NCBI GenBank assembly: GCA_020719895.1
Contig: DYPM01000023.1
Location: 1 to 18,907 of the forward strand
Length of the DNA stretch: 18,907 nucleotides
Direction of reading: 5' to 3'
Source: Sulfurovum sp.
GTDB taxonomy: Bacteria; Campylobacterota; Campylobacteria; Campylobacterales; Sulfurovaceae
The position numbers were made by a program, and so were the translations under genes. This document shows, piece by piece, positions 13,742-18,907 of this stretch (its first letter is position 1; each line of letters begins with the position of its first letter). The notes beneath the pieces were generated by a model, which did not search any database, had not been told where the DNA came from, and saw nothing but the letters and a program-made list of their open reading frames with translations.

Positions 13742-16700
13742 ATGCAAGATTTATACACTTCGTTTAGGGACAACTGCGGATTTGGTCTTTTGGCATCAAT
13801 TGACAATATTCCATCCCATCAAAACCTTGAAGATGCGATCACTTCGTTGCAGCGTATGATGCACAGAGGTGCTATCGCCGCGGACGGTAAAACAGGAGAT
13901 GGCTCTGGTCTGTTACTCTCAATGCCAAAATCTTTTTTTGACAAAGAAGCAGCAAAAGACAGCGTAGTTCTTCCTATGCAGTATGGCGTAGCGATGGTTT
14001 TTTCGCGTAACCATCAGGATTTTGATGTGATCAAGTCAGTTTGTACACAAAACGACCTCAAAGTGTTTTATACGAGAGATGTTCCTGTGGATATCAACGC
14101 TCTTGGTGAACAGGCACTCAAAACTCTTCCTACTATCAAACAGATATTTGTATCTCCATATTCAGCCATTGCTCAAGAGCGGTTTGAAGCACTTATTTAT
14201 CTTTCACGCAAAGAGATAGAGACTGCACTCAAATCAGATCCACACTTCTATATTCCTTCGTTCTCTACGACGGTGATTTCTTATAAAGGACTCTTTATGC
14301 CAACGCATATCAAAGAGTTCTATAGAGATCTTGCAGATCCTGCGTTTGAGATCTCTTTTTGTCTTTTTCATCAGAGGTTTTCTACCAACACATTGCCACA
14401 ATGGAAGTTGGCACAACCATTTAGAATGATCGCACACAATGGTGAGATAAACTCCGTCACCGCCAATCGTTTTAATGTCAAGTCGCGTGTCAATACTGCC
14501 AAAAGCGAAGTGTTTAGTGATGAGGAGATGGAGAAGCTCAAAGATGTGATTCAAGATGGAATGAGCGACTCTGCGAGTTTGGACAACTATATGGAGTTTT
14601 TGCGTGTTAATGGCGTTGATTTTTTCAAAGCAGCACGTTCGTTGATTCCTGCACCGTGGCATAACTCTCCACATATGGATTCTGATATAAGAGCTTTTTA
14701 TGAGTATGTAAGTACCTGTTTTGAGCCGTGGGATGGTCCAGCTGCGGTGAGTATGACTGATGGTAGATTTATTGGATGTGTACTTGATAGAAATGGTCTA
14801 AGACCTGCTAAATATATTCGTACAAAAGACAATCGTTTTATTGTCACTTCAGAATATGGCGTACTTGAGTTTCCAGAAGAGGAGATTGTCGAGCGTGGTA
14901 GATTGCAATCAGGACAGATGCTTGGCATAGATCTTAAGTACGGAAAAGTACTCTATGATGAAGATATCAATAACTATATAAAAAGTATTTTTCCTTACGA
15001 TGCGTGGTTGGGGAAAAATATGAGCTATCTTCAAGAGCATATTCCTGATACGCCTGTCAAAACTTGTTACACCACGCCCAAAGAGATGGAAGCTAAACAG
15101 CGTTATTTCAATTTTACACTTGAAGTGATTCGTGAAGTCATCAAACCACTCATTGAAGAGGGCAAAGAGTCCACGGCTTCGATGGGAGATGATACGCCTC
15201 TTGCTGCTTTCTCTACAGAACAACGCAACTTTACTGATTTTTTCAAACAAAAGTTTGCTCAAGTGACCAATCCTCCGATTGACTCTATTCGAGAAAAGAC
15301 TGTGATGAGTCTCAATACAGGGTTTGGAGAGGTACGCAATATCCTCTCTGATGATCCCGAACATGCCAAACGACTCAAAACTGTTTTGCCAGTGATGTCG
15401 CCTGAAAAGTTGCAGATTCTAATGGAATTTGGAACGCAAGGAGGTGAAAAATATGATCCTGCCTATAAAATAGGACGATACGAAACCACTTTTATTTCTA
15501 ATCTCAAACATAGTTTGGATGCGTTGACGGATATTATTGTAGAAGATGTCAAAAATAATGGTATTCGTACCATTTTGCTTGATGATAGAGGTCTTGATGC
15601 TCACAAAAAAGTGATGCCGATGATGATGGTAGTAGGACGACTCAACCAAAAATTACTTGAAAACAAAGTGAGACATCTTACGAGTGTCGTGACTATGACA
15701 GGAGAGGTGTTTGATCCTCACTCTGCTGCGTGTATGCTTGGATTTGGTGCAGCGGCGGTTTTTCCTTATATGCTTCACTATACAGTAGAAAGTGTCGTCG
15801 ATGAAGAGCCACAAGAGCTTGCAATGACACTTAAAAGAGTACGTCGAGCAGTAGGAAATGGTATTCTCAAAATCATGTCAAAAATGGGTATCTCAACACT
15901 TTCAAGCTACCGTAACTCAAGACTTTTTGATGTGATTGGATTGAGTGATGAAGTGGTTAATGAGTGTTTTTATGGAGCGAAAGGGTTGCTTCGAGGGCTT
16001 GGATATGAAGATATTGAAAAGCGTATCAATGATTACCACGCCAAAGCTTTTACTGATGATTTTGAAAAAGAAAAAAATACACTCTATAAAGGTGGATTTT
16101 ATAAATACAGAAAAGGAGAGGAGTTTCACGATTTCTCTCGTCCAACAATTAGTGCAATCCAAAAAGTTGCACAAAGTGGAAGAAAAGAGGATTACGAAGA
16201 GGTCAAGCAATTGGTCAATCATCGAGACAAAAAGTTTATTCGTGACTTTTTTGAGCTTCAAAGTGAGCGATCGCCAATTTCTATTGATGAAGTAGAGCCA
16301 CTCAGTGCCATTCATCGACGCTTTTCTACTGCGGCGATGTCATTAGGATCAATCTCTCAAGAGGCACATGAGACTTTGGCAGTAGCGATGAACCGTATCG
16401 GTGCGAAATCAAACTCAGGAGAAGGCGGAGAAGATGAGATTCGTTTTGGTACTGAAAAGGTATCAAAAATCAAACAGATAGCATCAGGCAGATTTGGTGT
16501 CACTCCCGCGTATCTTCAAAGTGCCGAGGAGCTTCAGATTAAAGTCGCACAAGGAGCAAAACCAGGCGAAGGCGGACAGCTTCCAGGGTCTAAAGTAACG
16601 ACATTGATTGCAAAACTTCGACACACAAAACTTGGCATAACGCTCATCTCTCCACCGCCACATCACGATATCTATTCGATAGAAGATTTGGCACAGCTTA

Positions 16701-18163
16701 TTTTTGATCTCAAACAAGCCAATCCAAAAGCAAAAGTAGCAGTGAAGTTGGTCTCCACCGCAGGTGTTGGAACAATCGCAGCGGGAGTTGCCAAAGCGTA
16801 TGCAGATAAAATCATCATTTCAGGTGGTGATGGCGGTACGGGTGCTGCACCCATCGGTTCGATTCGATTTGCGGGTAATCCGTGGGAGCTTGGACTTGTT
16901 GAGGCTCATAATGCACTCAAAGTCAATAATCTTAGAGGTCAAGTGACGCTTGAAACTGATGGTGGACTTAAAACTGGTCTTGATGTCGTAAAAGCTGCAA
17001 TTTTGGGAGCTGAGGAGTACGCTTTTGGTACTGGTGCGTTGGTAATTGTAGGATGTATGATGTTGCGTGTGTGTCACCTCAATACTTGTGGTGTTGGTGT
17101 AGCGACACAAGATCCGCATCTTCGAGAGCGATTTACAGGGAATGTCGAGAAAGTGATCAACTACTTTACGTTGGTTGGTGAAGAGGTAAGAGAGATTTTG
17201 GCTTCACTTGGGTACAGATCGCTCGAAGAGATTATCGGAAAAACAGAGCTTCTCAAAGTCATTGATGATGAGTTTGCTAAAAAGTTTAATTTTGAGACAC
17301 TGCTTCAAAAAATAGACGGAGTGGACACTTGTCAAGTAGCCTCCAATGAGACGTATGACAAAAATGAATACGAAAAAGAGATTCTTGCGATGGTAATGCC
17401 AACCATCGAAAATCCTGAAGTTCCTATCACCATCACCAAACAGATTAGCAATCTCAATCGAAGTTTTGGTACACGCATTTCAGGCGAGATCGCCAAACGT
17501 TACGGCAATACAGGACTTCCTAAAGGCACGATCAATCTTGATCTTATCGGAACTGCGGGACAATCTTTGGGTGCATTTCTTGTGCAAGGAATTACTATCA
17601 ATGTAAGAGGTGCTGGAAATGATTATATTGGCAAAGGAATGAATGGCGGTACGATCGTCATTACTGCTGATAAAATCGCAGGTGCGTCGTATGCATTGGG
17701 TGGCAACACATGTTTGTATGGCGCAACAGGCGGAACGCTTTATGTCAATGGTATGGTTGGAGAGCGTTTTGCGGTGCGAAACTCTGGCGTAACGGCAGTC
17801 GTCGAAGGCACAGGAGATCATCCGTGTGAATATATGACAGGCGGTATAGTGGTAATTCTTGGCAAAACAGGTATCAATTTTGGTGCTGGTATGACTGGAG
17901 GAAAGGCTTTTATTTATGATCTTGAAGGCGGATTTTATGAGAAGATGAACCCTGAACTGATAGAAGCATTCCGTGTTGATACAGATGAGTTTGATTATGA
18001 GAAGTTTGCTCTCAAGAAATTACTTAAAGACTATTTGGAAAAAACAGGAAGTAAACGAGCCAAATTTATCCTTGAGCATTTTAGAACTGAAATTCGCAAG
18101 TTTTGGATGGTCGTTCCAAGAGGAGCTAAACCGACACTTGAGGCACAGAAAAAAGGAGAGTAA
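13742..18163 (+). CDS. gltB: Glutamate synthase (NADPH-type), large alpha subunit
   Basis: Converts glutamine plus 2-oxoglutarate to two glutamates, with electrons supplied through the small subunit GltD. The 1473-residue protein starts with an 11-residue propeptide before the catalytic cysteine C12 (NCGFGLLA), which must be exposed by cleavage. The glutamine amidotransferase domain runs to about residue 420. Next are a central domain, then the FMN-binding synthase domain (about 800-1190; GEGGEDEIRFG, AQGAKPGEGGQLPG, ISGGDGGTGAAP). The 3Fe-4S cysteines are C1105, C1111 and C1116, spaced as in the Azospirillum enzyme. The C-terminal beta-helix has repeated G-rich turns (about 1240-1440). AAGG lies about 9 nt before the ATG. 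gltD does not follow in this window. Confidence 0.97.
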   Translation: MQDLYTSFRDNCGFGLLASIDNIPSHQNLEDAITSLQRMMHRGAIAADGKTGDGSGLLLSMPKSFFDKEAAKDSVVLPMQYGVAMVFSRNHQDFDVIKSVCTQNDLKVFYTRDVPVDINALGEQALKTLPTIKQIFVSPYSAIAQERFEALIYLSRKEIETALKSDPHFYIPSFSTTVISYKGLFMPTHIKEFYRDLADPAFEISFCLFHQRFSTNTLPQWKLAQPFRMIAHNGEINSVTANRFNVKSRVNTAKSEVFSDEEMEKLKDVIQDGMSDSASLDNYMEFLRVNGVDFFKAARSLIPAPWHNSPHMDSDIRAFYEYVSTCFEPWDGPAAVSMTDGRFIGCVLDRNGLRPAKYIRTKDNRFIVTSEYGVLEFPEEEIVERGRLQSGQMLGIDLKYGKVLYDEDINNYIKSIFPYDAWLGKNMSYLQEHIPDTPVKTCYTTPKEMEAKQRYFNFTLEVIREVIKPLIEEGKESTASMGDDTPLAAFSTEQRNFTDFFKQKFAQVTNPPIDSIREKTVMSLNTGFGEVRNILSDDPEHAKRLKTVLPVMSPEKLQILMEFGTQGGEKYDPAYKIGRYETTFISNLKHSLDALTDIIVEDVKNNGIRTILLDDRGLDAHKKVMPMMMVVGRLNQKLLENKVRHLTSVVTMTGEVFDPHSAACMLGFGAAAVFPYMLHYTVESVVDEEPQELAMTLKRVRRAVGNGILKIMSKMGISTLSSYRNSRLFDVIGLSDEVVNECFYGAKGLLRGLGYEDIEKRINDYHAKAFTDDFEKEKNTLYKGGFYKYRKGEEFHDFSRPTISAIQKVAQSGRKEDYEEVKQLVNHRDKKFIRDFFELQSERSPISIDEVEPLSAIHRRFSTAAMSLGSISQEAHETLAVAMNRIGAKSNSGEGGEDEIRFGTEKVSKIKQIASGRFGVTPAYLQSAEELQIKVAQGAKPGEGGQLPGSKVTTLIAKLRHTKLGITLISPPPHHDIYSIEDLAQLIFDLKQANPKAKVAVKLVSTAGVGTIAAGVAKAYADKIIISGGDGGTGAAPIGSIRFAGNPWELGLVEAHNALKVNNLRGQVTLETDGGLKTGLDVVKAAILGAEEYAFGTGALVIVGCMMLRVCHLNTCGVGVATQDPHLRERFTGNVEKVINYFTLVGEEVREILASLGYRSLEEIIGKTELLKVIDDEFAKKFNFETLLQKIDGVDTCQVASNETYDKNEYEKEILAMVMPTIENPEVPITITKQISNLNRSFGTRISGEIAKRYGNTGLPKGTINLDLIGTAGQSLGAFLVQGITINVRGAGNDYIGKGMNGGTIVITADKIAGASYALGGNTCLYGATGGTLYVNGMVGERFAVRNSGVTAVVEGTGDHPCEYMTGGIVVILGKTGINFGAGMTGGKAFIYDLEGGFYEKMNPELIEAFRVDTDEFDYEKFALKKLLKDYLEKTGSKRAKFILEHFRTEIRKFWMVVPRGAKPTLEAQKKGE

Positions 18164-18253
18164 TCTCTTTTTTTGTTACATTAAAGAGCATAAAGCAGAA
18201 GATATTTTTTCTTTAATTTTGCTTTACACTTAAGGTTGATAACAGAAATGTTA
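18164..18253. other. Downstream spacer of gltB, first part
   Basis: This 90-bp AT-rich stretch separates the gltB stop from the transposase remnant. It contains one stem-loop, and a second begins in it (both listed separately), but no open frame worth calling and no start of gltD. Confidence 0.6.
18191..18226 (+). terminator. Candidate gltB terminator hairpin 1
   Basis: TAAAGCA (18191-18197) pairs with TGCTTTA (18220-18226), and an inner AGAA/TTCT extends the stem partly. No T-run follows the right arm, so it is weak as an intrinsic terminator. Confidence 0.3.
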
Positions 18254-18256
18254 TCA
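18237..18256 (+). terminator. Candidate gltB terminator hairpin 2, GAAA tetraloop
   Basis: TGATAACA (18237-18244) and TGTTATCA (18249-18256) form a perfect 8-bp stem closed by GAAA (18245-18248), followed by the T-rich TATTATTTTG. This is the better terminator candidate for gltB, about 75 nt after its stop. It overlaps the end of the transposase remnant's reading frame. Confidence 0.4.
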
Positions 18257-18538
18257 TATTATTTTGTCTAGATCGTTTGGTACATATTCAAAAATGATAT
18301 AGTATCGCTTCCCTTTTAAAATTTCATGTATCCTGTGTACCACCGATCTTGATCTCCTGCTTCAAATAATCCAAAATTTTATTTTATCCTCTTGATAATC
18401 CTTGTTTCTTCACTTGGAAACTGTTTGAACATTTATGCTGTACATATTGGCTAATTCAACATTTGGTAAATCAGACTTTTGTATAATTTCTCTTACATGC
18501 TGGTTTGTACTGGCATTAGAGTGATAGATTTGACACAT
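18254..18538 (-). pseudogene. Decayed IS481-like transposase remnant
   Basis: From ATG 18538, with AAAAAAGGA 8 nt upstream, the frame reads MCQIYHSNASTNQHVREIIQ and continues to ELANMYSINVQTVSK. This is the N-terminal helix-turn-helix start of IS481-type DDE transposases (pattern MxQxxHxxA...LAxxYxINxxTVxKW). TGA at 18410-18412 replaces the expected Trp after TVSK. The same frame continues RNKDYQEDK, meets a second TGA at 18362-18364, then runs on as SRRSRSVVHRIHEILKGKRY to a stop at 18254. The catalytic domain is missing: 95 codons remain of a protein normally over 300. TGA is a normal stop elsewhere in the window (aguA, gltX), so recoding is not implied. Family identity is by pattern recognition. 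Confidence 0.7.
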
Positions 18539-18613
18539 CTTTTAAATCCTTTTTTGGTTTAAAGATTTTACTTGATTGTTGTTTGTCTATTGCTCGTATT
18601 TATGAAAATAGGC

Positions 18614-18638
18614 AACTATAATGTAGTGAAACTGGACA
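18614..18638 (-). repeat. Probable surviving left end of the IS remnant
   Basis: Read on the minus strand, TGTCCAGTTTCACTACATTA begins at 18638, 100 nt before the transposase ATG. Starting with TGT and holding an outward-to-inward promoter-like TACATTATAG suits an IS481-family left end. No matching inverted copy is seen near 18250, so the right end appears lost. Confidence 0.4.
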
Positions 18639-18660
18639 TCTCATTGTCAAATATAGGTTC

Positions 18661-18775
18661 TCCGACGTGTTACAATGACCGCTAACGGTTGAGTGTATGT
18701 GCCGTAAGGGATTGCGGAGAAGTTTCCTGTCTGCCAGCACGAAAATTCGGGCGGGCTACAACGCCTGAATACTCA
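18661..18775. other. Unidentified structured GC-richer segment
   Basis: This roughly 110-bp stretch differs from its AT-rich surroundings. TGAGTGT (about 18690-18696) can pair with ATACTCA (about 18769-18775), counting one G-T. Inside are ACCGCTAACGGT (18678-18689, 4-bp stem), CGAA-AA-TTCG (about 18740-18749) and a GTCTGCC/GGCGGGC pairing that needs wobbles. It lies between the IS left end and the stop of the minus-strand partial gene, reaching that stop. It could be a 3' structure of that gene, a dispersed repeat or an integron-like site. No paired R-box core sites were found. I cannot name it. Confidence 0.4.
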
Positions 18776-18907
18776 TCAGAATCTTAATCGAACAGGTATT
18801 TTGACAATATCGTTTGAATTAGTGTCATTCATTATGAATAATGCAATATGATCATTGCCAAACAAATCATTTCCGTTGCTATCTTTAACAAATTCTGCCC
18901 AAATACC
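18776..18907 (-). CDS. C-terminal end of an unknown protein (truncated by the window edge)
   Basis: An open frame enters from the right edge and ends in TGA at 18776-18778, giving 43 residues: GIWAEFVKDSNGNDLFGNDH, then IALFIMNDTNSNDIVKIPVR and LRF. The mix of Asp/Asn/Gly-rich turns (KDSNGNDLFGND) with short beta-like strands and the terminal IPVRLRF suggests the last strands of an extracellular or beta-sandwich domain. It has no codon-level sign of decay. I do not recognise a family. The strand is opposite to gltB, and it is separated from gltB by the IS remnant and structured segment. Confidence 0.55.
   Translation of the reverse strand, partial: GIWAEFVKDSNGNDLFGNDHIALFIMNDTNSNDIVKIPVRLRF

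Noticed and set aside
18362..18412. TGA read as tryptophan or selenocysteine in the transposase frame
   Set aside because: TGA ends aguA and gltX normally in this window, no SECIS-like need exists, and the catalytic domain is missing, so nonsense decay is the simpler reading.
18661..18775. Integron attC site
   Set aside because: CGTTAGCG is loosely like an attC core, but no matching partner box was found at the other end of the segment and the stem is poor. It is kept only as an unexplained structured segment.

Overview
The window looks like a chromosomal segment of a free-living member of the Campylobacterota (Sulfurimonas / Sulfuricurvum / Arcobacter type). This rests on the low-GC, T-rich intergenic DNA, the Helicobacter-type AddA helicase-nuclease, the GltX1-type glutamyl-tRNA synthetase, and gene order. 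The order small Cys protein - fbp - mobB - lipoprotein - slt - yggT - gltX (7992-13364) matches what I remember of Campylobacter jejuni Cj0839c-Cj0845c; that match is from memory, not from a search.

Layout. 1-1300: trigger factor (tig, minus). 1550-1798: small Cys-rich protein (plus). 1902-5642: addA and alr, a two-gene minus-strand unit whose promoter sits almost on the alr start codon. 5643-5847: divergent spacer filled by a palindromic repeat. 5848-7985: aguA and aguB (plus), agmatine to putrescine, separated by 245 bp of repeats. 7992-9556: small Cys protein, fbp and mobB (minus), with mobB starting at TTG. 9658-10155: lipoprotein (plus). 10186-13364: slt, yggT and gltX (minus; order of transcription gltX-yggT-slt). 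13365-13741: divergent spacer holding a MITE-like hairpin element. 13742-18163: gltB (plus), the large subunit of glutamate synthase. 18164-18907: no gltD, but hairpins, a decayed transposase remnant, an unidentified GC-richer structured segment, and the C-terminal end of an unknown minus-strand protein running off the edge.

The genes are mainly housekeeping: protein folding, recombinational repair, D-alanine supply, polyamine synthesis, gluconeogenesis, molybdenum cofactor, peptidoglycan turnover, tRNA charging and nitrogen assimilation. I see no defence island, CRISPR array, prophage or RNA gene, and no convincing new multi-gene system.

The unusual material is between the genes. Two 78-bp direct repeats, 6.4 kb apart (7012-7089 and 13499-13576), are identical except that the 9-nt loop of an internal hairpin is exactly inverted. 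The second copy is the right part of a 136-bp element with 18/20-matching terminal inverted repeats. A different palindromic repeat precedes aguA and another lies between aguA and aguB. The alr message is predicted to be leaderless or nearly so. The right end, downstream of gltB, looks like a rearrangement or insertion junction.
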